Shown here one piece after another: positions 16,982 through 25,989 of a stretch of 64,000 nt of DNA; position 1 is the first letter of the stretch, and each line of letters begins with the position of its first letter. The position numbers and the translations under genes are program-made. Source of the DNA: Collinsella aerofaciens (GTDB lineage Bacteria; Actinomycetota; Coriobacteriia; Coriobacteriales; Coriobacteriaceae); the NCBI RefSeq assembly GCF_028206795.1, contig NZ_JAQLFJ010000001.1, positions 186,001-250,000 on the forward strand, read 5' to 3'. The notes under the pieces are model-generated. The model was not told the DNA's origin, made no database searches, and was given only the letters and a program-made list of their open reading frames with translations.

Positions 16982-17836
16982 ATGGCTGAACTGCTGAAGG
17001 GTGCTCCCGTTGCTCGCGCTTTGACTGAGGAACTTGCTGCTCGCTGCGCAGCCCTGCGCGAGCGGGGCGTTGTTCCGACGTTGGCTATCGTGCGCGTGGG
17101 CGAGCGCGAGGACGATCTGTCCTATGAGCGTGGCGCTCTTAAACGCTGCGAAAAGGTTGGCATCGAGGCTCGTCGCGTTTTGCTTCCTGCCGACGTCTCG
17201 CAGGACGAGCTGCTGGCGGCTATCGAGGGCATTAATGCCGACTTGGCTGTTCATGGCTGTTTGATGTTCCGCCCGCTGCCCGCCGGCCTTGACGAGAACG
17301 CCGTCGCCGCAGCGCTCGATCCCGCCAAGGACGTTGACTCCATGACGCCGTCTTCGCTGCTTACCACGCTTTCGGGGCGCGGCGAGGGTTTTGCTCCCTG
17401 CACGGCCGAGGCAGTGTTAGCGTTGCTGGACCATTACGGTGTTGAGCTGGATGGAGCTAAGGTTGCTGTGGCCGGGCGTTCGCTGGTGATCGGGCGTCCT
17501 GTTGCCGCCATGCTTACGGCGCGCAATGCGACCGTGACGACGTGCCATACGCATACGCGCGACCTTGCTGCCGAGTGCCGTGCTGCCGACATTGTGGTTG
17601 CCGCCGTTGGACGCGCGCGTACGATTGGCGTGGATGCCGTTCGCGAGGACCAGACGATCATTGATGTGGGCATTAACTGGGATGAGGACGCTGGCAAGCT
17701 GGTCGGGGACGTCGATTTTGATGCTGTGGAGCCGGTTGTTGGTGCCATCACCCCCGTGCCGGGCGGCGTGGGCGCCGTGACAACGGCGATTCTCGCCAAA
17801 CACGTGATCGAAGCGGCCGAGCGCGCATCGAAATAG
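16982..17836 (+). CDS. folD: Methylene-THF dehydrogenase (FolD family), cyclohydrolase site altered
   Basis: A 284-residue protein with AAAGG upstream. It keeps the FolD fold: N-terminal catalytic domain, NAD(P)-binding block VAGRSLVIGRPVAAML and the C-terminal signature ITPVPGGVGAVT. The substrate-site Tyr is kept (Tyr48, E. coli Tyr50), as is the KDVD aspartate. Aligned to E. coli through Y-x7-C, the catalytic Lys54 is Ala52, and Gln98 of VQLPLP is Phe96 (MFRPLP). In E. coli FolD the lysine is essential for the cyclohydrolase half-reaction. The protein may therefore be dehydrogenase-only, with FchA doing hydrolysis. Confidence 0.9.
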   Translation: MAELLKGAPVARALTEELAARCAALRERGVVPTLAIVRVGEREDDLSYERGALKRCEKVGIEARRVLLPADVSQDELLAAIEGINADLAVHGCLMFRPLPAGLDENAVAAALDPAKDVDSMTPSSLLTTLSGRGEGFAPCTAEAVLALLDHYGVELDGAKVAVAGRSLVIGRPVAAMLTARNATVTTCHTHTRDLAAECRAADIVVAAVGRARTIGVDAVREDQTIIDVGINWDEDAGKLVGDVDFDAVEPVVGAITPVPGGVGAVTTAILAKHVIEAAERASK

Positions 17837-17870
17837 GCATTTTCGCACACAGGGGTCCCGAGGGGTCCTG

Positions 17871-17894
17871 AAGGGTTGCGGTTTCGCCCTTTTT
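17871..17894 (+). terminator. Probable terminator after folD
   Basis: AAGGG and GCG pair with CGC and CCCTT across a short loop (17871-17890), with a T run to 17894. The stem has a two-base bulge. Confidence 0.55.
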
Positions 17895-17948
17895 GCGTCG
17901 AAGCGATACACTGTTGCCGTTTGATTTCTTCGCTCAAGGAGGATGCGC

Positions 17949-19472
17949 ATGCCGTGCACAACGATTTTGGTCGGTAAAAACGCAAGCTACGACGGGTCGA
18001 CGCTTGTCGCGCGTAACGAGGACTCGTCCAACGGGGTGTTTGAGCCCAAGCGCATGCGCGTGGTGCACCCCGACGAGCAGCCGCGCGTCTACACGAGCGT
18101 CCTGAGTCACCTGACCGTTGAGTTGCCCGATAACCCCATGCGCTACACGAGCGTCCCCGATGTTGTCCCGGGCCACGGCATCTGGGCCGAGGCCGGTTTC
18201 AACGAGCTCAATGTGGGCATGTCCGCAACCGAGACGCTCACCACCAACGAGCGCGTCCGCGGCGCCGACCCACTCGTGGACTACGTGCCCGCCAAGGGCA
18301 ACGAGGGTGAGGACGGCTATGTGCCGGCGCAACCTGGTGGCCTGGGCGAGGAGGATATGGTGACCCTGGTCCTGCCCTACGCCAAGTCCGCCCGCGACGG
18401 CGTCCGTATCCTGGGCGACCTGCTCGAGCGCTACGGCACCTACGAGAACAACGGCATCGCCTTTAGTGATGTGGACGAGATCTGGTGGCTCGAGACCATC
18501 GGTGGTCACCACTGGATTGCCAAGCGTGTGCCCGATGACGCCTATGTGACCATGCCCAACCAGCTGGGTATCGACAGCTTTGACCTGGATGACGCCGAGG
18601 GCGCCCAGGCCGACCATATGTGCTCCGCCGACTTGCGCGCCTGGATGGCCGAGTGGCATCTGGACCTGACGCTGGGCGTCGAGGGCGACGGCCCGGCTGT
18701 GGTCTTTAACCCGCGCGAGGCCTTTGGCTCGCACAGCGACAGCGACCATGTCTACAACACGCCGCGCGCCTGGTACATGCAGCGCTGCCTCAACCCCAGC
18801 GACGTGTGGGATGGCCCCGACGCCGACTTCACGCCCGAGAGCGACGACATCCCTTGGAGCCGCGTGCCCGAGCGCAAGGTGACCATCGAGGACATTAAGT
18901 ACGTGCTTTCGAGCCACTACCAGGGCACGGAGTACGACTGCTACGGCAGCAAGGGCACGCCCGCCACGCGCGGCGCCTATCGCCCCATCGGCATCAACCG
19001 CAACAGCCAGCTCGCCGTGTTGCAGCTGCGTTCCTATGCGCAGCCGGCCTATCGCGCCGTGCAGTGGATGGCCTTTGGCTCCAACTCGTTTAACGCGCTG
19101 GTTCCGCTGTACGCCAACGTCGAGACCATGCCCGAGTACTATGCCGACACGCAGGCTCGCGTGACGTCCGAAAACTTCTACTGGGCCAACCGCCTGATCG
19201 GTGCCCTGGCCGACGTCCGTTTCCATGAGTGCGGCCGCGCGGTCGAGGATTATCAGGAGAAGATCGGTGGCATGGGCCACAAGCAGATCCATGACGTCGA
19301 CGCTGCCGTAGCCGCTCTGCCCGAGGCCGAGGTGCCTTCCGAGCTTACACGCGCCAACGAGGCCTTTGCCGAGCGTGTTCGCGTGGAGACCGATGCCCTG
19401 CTGGGCAAGGTGCTCTACACCACGAGCTGCGCCATGAAGAACTCTTTCGCGATGAACGACAACGTGAGGTAG
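17949..19472 (+). CDS. C69-family dipeptidase
   Basis: A 507-residue Ntn-hydrolase fold peptidase of the U34/C69 family, which cleaves dipeptides inside the cell. The N-terminus MPCTTILVGKNASYDGSTLV matches the family, with the nucleophile Cys at position 3, exposed after removal of the first residues. The ATG at 17949 lies seven bases after AAGGAGG; the ATG at 17943 abuts that site and is less likely. RNED near residue 25 and the FNELNVGMSATET block are typical. There is no signal peptide. It appears monocistronic. Confidence 0.93.
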   Translation: MPCTTILVGKNASYDGSTLVARNEDSSNGVFEPKRMRVVHPDEQPRVYTSVLSHLTVELPDNPMRYTSVPDVVPGHGIWAEAGFNELNVGMSATETLTTNERVRGADPLVDYVPAKGNEGEDGYVPAQPGGLGEEDMVTLVLPYAKSARDGVRILGDLLERYGTYENNGIAFSDVDEIWWLETIGGHHWIAKRVPDDAYVTMPNQLGIDSFDLDDAEGAQADHMCSADLRAWMAEWHLDLTLGVEGDGPAVVFNPREAFGSHSDSDHVYNTPRAWYMQRCLNPSDVWDGPDADFTPESDDIPWSRVPERKVTIEDIKYVLSSHYQGTEYDCYGSKGTPATRGAYRPIGINRNSQLAVLQLRSYAQPAYRAVQWMAFGSNSFNALVPLYANVETMPEYYADTQARVTSENFYWANRLIGALADVRFHECGRAVEDYQEKIGGMGHKQIHDVDAAVAALPEAEVPSELTRANEAFAERVRVETDALLGKVLYTTSCAMKNSFAMNDNVR

Positions 19473-19571
19473 GGATTTCCCGTCGATCGAATAGCGCTAA
19501 AACGCTTTGTCGCTTTCGCTCAATCTTGGGTACAAGAACGCCAATGCAGTTGTTTGTGATTGGAGACAACC

Positions 19572-19988
19572 ATGGTTATGAAACTCGATCAGCTTGTTAA
19601 CGGCGCCATTAACGTGGGCTTTGGCGCTGCCGCCGTTGCTGTCGAAGGCGGCAAGAAGGTCCTCGACGACCTTAACACCAAAGGCGAGCAGGTCCGCAAG
19701 GACACCGCCACCCCCGATATCGCCCGCAGCGTGTCCGACATGTTCGAGCAGGCCGGTGGCACCATCTCCGATCTGACCGAGCGCTTGGGCATACAGGGCG
19801 AGACTGCGGCCCAGCGCGTGCTCGACGAGCTCATCCTTGCCCGCGTCCGCGTTATGACCGCCCCTGAGCGCACGGCCTTCCTAGCCCATGTGCGCGACAT
19901 CGTCGATTCGGTCGAGGACAACGTGACCTCGGTGCCCGTCGAGTCCGTTGAGCCCGACGATGCGAAGGATACCGAAGAGGCCGAGTAG
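19572..19988 (+). CDS. Small helical phasin-like protein upstream of the UbiB-type kinase
   Basis: A 138-residue protein beginning MVMKLDQLVNGAINVGFG, with GGAG six bases before the ATG. It is predicted almost wholly helical with amphipathic heptads (GAAAVAVEGGKKVLDDLNTKGEQVR) and an acidic tail. Phasin-like proteins coat lipid or polymer surfaces, and the resemblance is only in pattern. The kinase gene starts nine bases downstream, so the two form a unit and this protein may be its partner or membrane adaptor. No enzymatic motif is present. Confidence 0.65.
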   Translation: MVMKLDQLVNGAINVGFGAAAVAVEGGKKVLDDLNTKGEQVRKDTATPDIARSVSDMFEQAGGTISDLTERLGIQGETAAQRVLDELILARVRVMTAPERTAFLAHVRDIVDSVEDNVTSVPVESVEPDDAKDTEEAE

Positions 19989-19996
19989 CAGCGCAG

Positions 19997-21760
19997 ATGG
20001 CAGATTCCACCACCGATTACAACAATCTAGATCCTTTGGGTGACGAGGCGGCGGTTGTCGATGAGGTCGATGCCGCCGTCTCGGGCGCTCGCAAAAAGCC
20101 GCGCGCTGTCGATATGGTGCCCGAAGAGCCCGACGCGATGGCGCCGGACGAGGAATACCAGCTCACGCCGGCGGGTCGTCGCGAACGCATCGGGCAGATT
20201 GTTCGCTTGGTCAAAAAGTACCGTGTGTGGGATAACCTCACGCCGGTTCGCTTGCGCCGCCTGCTCGAGGAGCTCGGCCCCATGTTCGTCAAGATGGGGC
20301 AGATTCTGGCCAACCGGTCCGAGATTCTGCCGCAGCGCTTTTGCGATGAGCTGCGCCGTCTGCGTTCCGACGTGGAGCCGGTGCCGTACGAGGTAGTGCT
20401 CCGCTGCTTGGAAGAGGAATACGGCCTGCGCCTGGGGGAGATGTTCGATGCGATCGACCCCAATCCGCTTGGTAGCGCATCGCTCGCGCAGGTGCACCGC
20501 GCTCGTCTGGTGACGGGCGAGGACGTGGCCGTTAAGGTGCAGCGCCCCGGTGCGCAGCAGGTTATGGCACAGGACATCGATATCATCCGCTCGGTGGTGC
20601 GTATCGTTTCCAAGTTCGTCAACACCGATCAATTCGTTGATCTGCACGGCGTAGTCGAGGAGTTGTGGACCTCGTTTCGCGAGGAGACCAACTTTTTGGC
20701 CGAGGCCAAAAACCTCAACGACTTCTACGAGTTCCATAAGAGCGTTCATGGCGTGACGTGCCCTAAATCCTATCTGGACCTGTGCACCGAGCACGTGGTG
20801 GTTATGGACTACGTCGACGGCATTTCGATCGCCGATCCCGAACGCTTGGTGGCCGAGGGCTATGACTTGGAAAAGATCGGTGCCGCGATTGTCGAGGACT
20901 ACTCGACGCAGGTGCTCGATGACGGTTTTTTCCATGCCGACCCGCATGCGGGAAACATCATTCTCAAGGACGGCATCGTCTACTTTATCGACTTGGGCAT
21001 GGTCGGACGCATGTCGAGTCACGATCGCGGTATCGTCAAGGATATGATTTTCGCCGTGGCCGAGGGTGACGTGCCCAAGCTCAAGGATTCGCTCATGCGC
21101 TTTGCCGTGACGCGTGGCGACTCGGCCGAGCTTGACCATTCGGCCTTTTTGTCCGATTTGGACTTTATCGTCGCCGACTTTGCGGGCCTTGACCTGAAGG
21201 ATCTTGATATCGGCGAGTTTTTGACCTCGTTGTTAAACCTCGCGCGTAAGAATGATGTTGAGCTGCCGAGCGTGGTAACGATGTTCGCGCGCGGCATGGT
21301 GACGCTCGAGGGTTTGCTGACCGAGTATATGCCCAACGTCAACATGATCCAGATTATCCAGACGCACATCAAAAACGAGAAGAGCGCCTATGCGCGCGCG
21401 CGTGATATGGGACGCGATCTTGCCGCGAGCAGCTATCGCGCGGCAAAAGGCTCGCTTGAGGCAGCCGAGTATCTGGGCTTGGCTTCGCGCATGCTCACGC
21501 GCGGCCAGCTTAAGGTGAACACGCAGATCATGAGCAGCGATAAGGCGCTGCGACAGCTAGGTGGGATTATCGACCGCATGTCGATGGCTATCGTTATCGC
21601 CGGTCTGTTTATCGGTTCGTCGGTGGTGTACTATGCACGCATCGAGCCGGTTGTGTTTGGTATCCCAGTCATTGGCTTTATGGGCTACGTGAGTGCGCTG
21701 GTGCTGGCGCTTATGCTGGGTCGCAATATCTGGCTCAACAGCCACGGCGGCAAGCACTAG
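19997..21760 (+). CDS. ABC1/UbiB (AarF) family atypical protein kinase
   Basis: A 587-residue UbiB-family protein. Visible features are the KxGQ helix (FVKMGQILANR, near residue 97), the Ala-rich nucleotide loop GSASLAQVH (about 160), the Lys of AVKVQRPG (about 178), the catalytic loop FFHADPHAGN (about 312) and metal-binding FIDLG (about 330). Two C-terminal membrane helices (about 528-548 and 552-577) anchor it. Family members are ATPases that support ubiquinone or other isoprenoid lipid handling. In an anaerobe without an evident ubiquinone pathway here, the substrate is open. A phasin-like gene precedes it closely and a terminator follows. Confidence 0.92.
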   Translation: MADSTTDYNNLDPLGDEAAVVDEVDAAVSGARKKPRAVDMVPEEPDAMAPDEEYQLTPAGRRERIGQIVRLVKKYRVWDNLTPVRLRRLLEELGPMFVKMGQILANRSEILPQRFCDELRRLRSDVEPVPYEVVLRCLEEEYGLRLGEMFDAIDPNPLGSASLAQVHRARLVTGEDVAVKVQRPGAQQVMAQDIDIIRSVVRIVSKFVNTDQFVDLHGVVEELWTSFREETNFLAEAKNLNDFYEFHKSVHGVTCPKSYLDLCTEHVVVMDYVDGISIADPERLVAEGYDLEKIGAAIVEDYSTQVLDDGFFHADPHAGNIILKDGIVYFIDLGMVGRMSSHDRGIVKDMIFAVAEGDVPKLKDSLMRFAVTRGDSAELDHSAFLSDLDFIVADFAGLDLKDLDIGEFLTSLLNLARKNDVELPSVVTMFARGMVTLEGLLTEYMPNVNMIQIIQTHIKNEKSAYARARDMGRDLAASSYRAAKGSLEAAEYLGLASRMLTRGQLKVNTQIMSSDKALRQLGGIIDRMSMAIVIAGLFIGSSVVYYARIEPVVFGIPVIGFMGYVSALVLALMLGRNIWLNSHGGKH

Positions 21761-21811
21761 AGGCTGCGACCGTCACCGCATTCTCCTATCGCAAACAATA
21801 GCTTTTACCTT

Positions 21812-21839
21812 GGGCTTCGCCTGCGTGCGAGGCCCTTTT
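21812..21839 (+). terminator. Terminator of the UbiB-type kinase gene
   Basis: GGGCTTCGC (21812-21820) pairs with GCGAGGCCC (21827-21835) with one G-T pair, then TTTT. It insulates the riboswitch transcript just downstream. Confidence 0.85.
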
Positions 21840-21867
21840 GCGTGATAGCATATTGACGGTTTTAATC

Positions 21868-22048
21868 GATGGCCTAGATGGTGGTGCGGAGACGCACGAA
21901 TGCGCGGTTTTCCTGCGCGTTTGGGAGAATCGGGGTGCAAGTCCCCGGCTGTACCAGTAACCGTAATTCCTCTTGGCTCGGAATGTTCGCGTCGCAGATC
22001 GGACGGCGCGCCCGAGTCGTTAAGGTTAAGTCGGATCGCCTTCCATCT
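21868..22048 (+). ncRNA. Cobalamin (adenosylcobalamin-type) riboswitch
   Basis: The core at 21923-21967 matches the B12-box consensus: GGGAGAATCGGGGTGCAAGT, then CCCCGGCTGTACCAGTAACC and GTAA. The 3' conserved piece AAGTCGGATCGCC (22029-22041) follows a variable arm with CGAGTC/GGCTCG pairing, and GATGG near 21868 can pair with CCATC at 22044-22048 to close P1. A GC hairpin (GCGGCGTATGCCGC) and purine-rich ribosome-site sequence lie between it and the coding region, so control is probably at translation. Family knowledge: these RNAs switch genes off when cobalamin is plentiful. A TTGACG at 21853-21858 may belong to the promoter. Confidence 0.88.
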
Positions 22049-22191
22049 TGCATGCGGCTGCGGCGTATGCCGCCGGTGTGCATAGGGCTCTGGAGGGAAG
22101 GGGGACCCCGATGGGGGAACTCGAGCGCAACATGCGCGATGACGTGGGGCAGCTTCAAGGCAACGCTCCAAGTACAGACAGTAGGAGACAA

Positions 22192-25100
22192 ATGGATATG
22201 TTTGAGGACGAGTGCCAGCGTTCCTCGCTTCGTCGCCGTGGCGTAATCGCGCGCGGTGTGGCAAAGCGCTGCCTGGTGGCATTCCTGGCCTTCGCGATGG
22301 CCTTTGGCACCACGCCGGCTCAGCTGTGGGCCGAGGGTGCCGAGGGCATTACCGACGCTGTGGCTCAGGCTACGACGCCAGGCGAGGACGCAGCGCTTGC
22401 GGGCGGTACCGCTGAGCAGAGCGGCGCCGAGGTTTCGGATTCCGGGAGCGCGCCTGCAGCTAGTGCCGCCACTACAGAGGCAGCAACTGGCGACGAAGGC
22501 TCGGCGACGGGGGAGAGCCCTGCCACGAGCGAGCAGTCTTCGACGGTATCCGCTGGCCAAGCAGGATCTGCCGCCGCGGCTGCCGTCCAGACAGAGAACC
22601 CGACAGAAACCGGCGATGTCGCCAAGAAGCAAGTCGAGGTCTCGTTCTCGATTATCGGCACCGATGCCGACGGCAAGGCTCAGACCTGGGTGGCACCTAC
22701 GCAACTCAAGCTCGACGAGGGCGCGACGGCTGCGGATGCCTTCGTTAAGCTGCAGCAGAAGACGGGCTTCAAGGCGGATTACGATCCGAACACGGCATAC
22801 GGTTTCTACCTCAAAAGCATCACATCCCCGAGCGATGGCCGTACGCTTGCCTTCGATCCGGCGACTTATGCCTACTGGCAGCTGTTCGTCGACGGCGCGT
22901 CTTCCTCGGTTGGCGCGAGCAGCGTCAAGCTCACCCAAGGGCAGAAGATTGAGTTTGCCTATACGGCTGGTAGCGCGTCCCCTGTCGTTAAGGACCAGGT
23001 TGCCGCAAATGTGACCGTCATTGGTCGCGATGCCCAGGGCAAGACTCAGACTTGGGTCGATAACGCGCAGTATGTGGTGACGTCCGGTTCGAGCGCGCTT
23101 GACCTTACGAAGGCCGCGCTCGAGGCGAATGATATTGACGCCGTTGCTGCGGGCTCCTTCATTCTGAGCCTTAAGTACAACGGTGTTGAGCTGGGTACGC
23201 CCCAAGATTATTCGACCTATTGGCAACTGTTCATCAACGGCAAGTCGAGTGACTATACGGCGGACAATGTCACCATCCATGTCGGCGATACCGTTACGTG
23301 GTTCTACGGTGGCTGGGGCGACCAGCTGCCCTCCGATTCTGTCCATGCTTCTGTTCAGGTTCTCGGTAAGGATAAGGACGGCAAGCAGCGGGTTTGGGCT
23401 TCGACGGGTCAGACGAGTCTCAAGGCAGGCTCCACTGCTAAGGATCTCCTTGAGCAGACCGGCCTTAAGCTTGATGCTAGCGAATCGTCTTGGGGCTGGT
23501 TCCTCAACGGCATTTATTCGCCGTTCGATGGCAAGTCCTATGGCTGGGATGCTGCGACCAATAGCTATTGGCGCTTCTACGTAAATGGCAAGTTCGCCGA
23601 CGTTGGCGCCGGTGCCTACGAGCTCCAAGAGGGCGATGCCATCACCTTTATGTATGGTGCTGACGCCGATGCCCTTCCTGGCCAGGTTCTTGGGTCTGTC
23701 GATGTTATCGGCCCCGATGTCAACGGCAACAATACTCGCTGGGGCTCGGCAAGCAATGTTTCCCTGCCCGAAGGTTCTACGGCCCAAGACCTTATTGAGG
23801 CGGTTCTGAAGGCGAAGGGCGTTGATTACAACGCCTCCCAGAATGGTGCTTACTGGTTCCTCAATTCCATTACTTCGCCGTTCGATCACAAGCCGTATGG
23901 CTGGGATGGTGCGACCAATAAATATTGGCATCTGTATATCAACGGAGAGCCCTCATCTCTCTGCGCCAACCAGGTCACGCTCAAGAGCGGCGACAAGGTT
24001 ACGTTTGCCTACACCACCGATAATTCGCCCATGCCCGATCCCGACAAGATTGTCGTGGACCCGAGTGCGACGACTCCTGATTGGGATGTCGAGTGGGCCG
24101 GCTACGGCAACAGTGGCAACGGTTCGACCGTAACGGATGCCAAGACGCCTGCGCAGGCCGCCGGTCTTAAGTGGGCCTTCGATTGGAAGGCCGAGTCTGG
24201 CCAGCAGTATGCCAACTGCAGCGAGCCTGTCATCGCTAACGGCTTTGTGTACATCGCGACCGAGAACGAGCTCATTAAGATCGATTCGTCCACGGGCAAA
24301 AAGGTTGCCTCTGCGCCGCTTGCCTCCAAGGTGAGTTATACCTCTCGTCCGATCTACACCAATGGCCTTATCATCGTTCCGCTCAACGGCGGTGCGGTCC
24401 AGGCGATTACTGCAGACAAGCTGATCTGCAAGTGGCTGACGCCCGGTTTGACGGACTTGACGCAGAGCTCCTGCACCGTCGTTTCGGACGGCGAGTACGT
24501 CTATGTTGGTACGGTCGATATTTCGTATGACGAGAACTACAACGCGACCTACGGCAACGGCTCCCTTAAGCGTATCAAGATTGCCACGGGCGAAGTCTCT
24601 TGGCAGAACATTGACGCTTCCGAGGGCTATTACTGGACTGGTGCGGCTTTGACGGATAAGTATGCCATCGTTCCTACGAGCGCGGGTACGCTTAAGTGCA
24701 TTGATAAGACGACGGGCGATGTCGTTTCGACCATGAAGCTCGGCACTGTCGCAAATGCCGATTGCATTGCCGATCCGTCCAATGGCTCGACCTTCTATCA
24801 GATGACGCACGATGGAAAGCTCCATGTGATTTCGCTTTCGGCGAAGGGCGTGCTGAGTGAACAGAAGACGATTGATCTGGGCCTTACGAATAATCTGAGC
24901 GCCCCTGCGGTGTCTGGTGACAATCTGATTGTCGGCGGACAGACGGCTACGGGCTCTGCTCTGGTTCTCTATAACCTGAAGACGGGTAAGACCACGATGG
25001 TCGCTGCTGCTGACGGCAAGGCGCTGCCGGCTGGCCTCAACGGTATTGCCGCTACTCCGCTGGTGAGTGTTCAGGGTGGCAAGACCTATGTGTACTTCAC

Positions 25101-25980
25101 CGTTAACAGCGCGGATAGCAAGGATTACGTCAACTACTCTGTTGGTGGTGGCGTGTATCGCTATACGCTCGGCGATGCAGAGGCGACGCAGATTTATGAT
25201 GCGGCTGGCCATTACCAGTACTGTGACTCTCCGGTCATTGCCGATGCATCTGGCAACCTGTACTACATCAACGACTCGGGCACGCTGTTCAAGCTTGGGG
25301 CCGTTGAGTCTTGGACGGTTGCCTTTAATTCCAATGGCGGGTCTGCTTGCGACACTAAGTTTGTTGCTACGGCCGATGGCAAGCTGGTCAAGCCGGCCGA
25401 TCCGACGCGCGATGGCTGCACTTTCGACGGTTGGTATACCGATGAGGCTTGCACGCAGGCGTATGACTTCAGTACGCCGGTGACGGCCGATCTGACGCTG
25501 TATGCCAAGTGGACCAAGAATGCCGTTAACCCTGGCGGCAATGGCGGTTCTGGCTCCAATGGCGGCAATGGTGGCGCTGGTAACGGTTCCGGTGCTGGCG
25601 CTGGCACGGGTTCCGGCTCCGGCACGAAGGGCCAGCAGGCTGGCGGCGCTGTCGCCCCGGGTCAGAAGCCGGTGACCAAGACGACGGTGTCGACCAAGAC
25701 CGAGACCAAGGACAACAAGTCCGACAAGAAGGACTCCGATAAGTCCGATAAGAAGGACGAGAAGAAGTCTGACAAGAAGTCTGACAAGAAGGACAGCAAG
25801 TCCGACAAGAAGTCCGATTCCAAGTCCGATACGGGCGCTGCTTCCACGACCACTGCTAAGAAGCCCTCTGGTGCTTCCGAGCAGGAGACTGGCACCAATC
25901 CGCTCGCCATTGTTGGCGTTGCCGCCGGCGTCATCGGACTCGCCATCGTCGGCGTGTTCGTGTTCACCAAACGTCGGTAG
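22192..25980 (+). CDS. Cobalamin-riboswitch-controlled surface protein with four DUF4430 (transcobalamin-like) domains and a PQQ-like propeller
   Basis: About 1262 residues. The start at 22192 has AGGAG just upstream and puts a basic region and signal helix (CLVAFLAFAMAFGTTPAQLWA) at the front; ATG at 22111 behind GAAGGGGG, or ATG 22198, are alternatives. After an Ala/Thr/Ser-rich linker come four DUF4430 units at about 146-265, 266-383, 383-500 and 500-620. Each ends in the YWQLFVDG/YWRFYVNG and GD-x-[VI]-x-[FW]-x-Y pattern. DUF4430 is related to the C-terminal domain of transcobalamin and intrinsic factor. A PQQ-like beta-propeller (about 630-1040), a Listeria-Bacteroides repeat (about 1041-1108, WYTDEACTQAYDF), a Lys/Ser/Asp-rich linker, a membrane helix and a KRR tail follow. 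EQETG before the helix could be a divergent sorting motif. A role in binding corrinoids at the surface is inferred from control plus domain. Confidence 0.88.
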   Translation: MDMFEDECQRSSLRRRGVIARGVAKRCLVAFLAFAMAFGTTPAQLWAEGAEGITDAVAQATTPGEDAALAGGTAEQSGAEVSDSGSAPAASAATTEAATGDEGSATGESPATSEQSSTVSAGQAGSAAAAAVQTENPTETGDVAKKQVEVSFSIIGTDADGKAQTWVAPTQLKLDEGATAADAFVKLQQKTGFKADYDPNTAYGFYLKSITSPSDGRTLAFDPATYAYWQLFVDGASSSVGASSVKLTQGQKIEFAYTAGSASPVVKDQVAANVTVIGRDAQGKTQTWVDNAQYVVTSGSSALDLTKAALEANDIDAVAAGSFILSLKYNGVELGTPQDYSTYWQLFINGKSSDYTADNVTIHVGDTVTWFYGGWGDQLPSDSVHASVQVLGKDKDGKQRVWASTGQTSLKAGSTAKDLLEQTGLKLDASESSWGWFLNGIYSPFDGKSYGWDAATNSYWRFYVNGKFADVGAGAYELQEGDAITFMYGADADALPGQVLGSVDVIGPDVNGNNTRWGSASNVSLPEGSTAQDLIEAVLKAKGVDYNASQNGAYWFLNSITSPFDHKPYGWDGATNKYWHLYINGEPSSLCANQVTLKSGDKVTFAYTTDNSPMPDPDKIVVDPSATTPDWDVEWAGYGNSGNGSTVTDAKTPAQAAGLKWAFDWKAESGQQYANCSEPVIANGFVYIATENELIKIDSSTGKKVASAPLASKVSYTSRPIYTNGLIIVPLNGGAVQAITADKLICKWLTPGLTDLTQSSCTVVSDGEYVYVGTVDISYDENYNATYGNGSLKRIKIATGEVSWQNIDASEGYYWTGAALTDKYAIVPTSAGTLKCIDKTTGDVVSTMKLGTVANADCIADPSNGSTFYQMTHDGKLHVISLSAKGVLSEQKTIDLGLTNNLSAPAVSGDNLIVGGQTATGSALVLYNLKTGKTTMVAAADGKALPAGLNGIAATPLVSVQGGKTYVYFTVNSADSKDYVNYSVGGGVYRYTLGDAEATQIYDAAGHYQYCDSPVIADASGNLYYINDSGTLFKLGAVESWTVAFNSNGGSACDTKFVATADGKLVKPADPTRDGCTFDGWYTDEACTQAYDFSTPVTADLTLYAKWTKNAVNPGGNGGSGSNGGNGGAGNGSGAGAGTGSGSGTKGQQAGGAVAPGQKPVTKTTVSTKTETKDNKSDKKDSDKSDKKDEKKSDKKSDKKDSKSDKKSDSKSDTGAASTTTAKKPSGASEQETGTNPLAIVGVAAGVIGLAIVGVFVFTKRR

Positions 25981-25989
25981 GTGAGGGCT

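Noticed and set aside
21874..23931. Long minus-strand frame across the riboswitch and DUF4430 gene
   Set aside because: Antisense shadow; the plus strand has domain-level support and a riboswitch.
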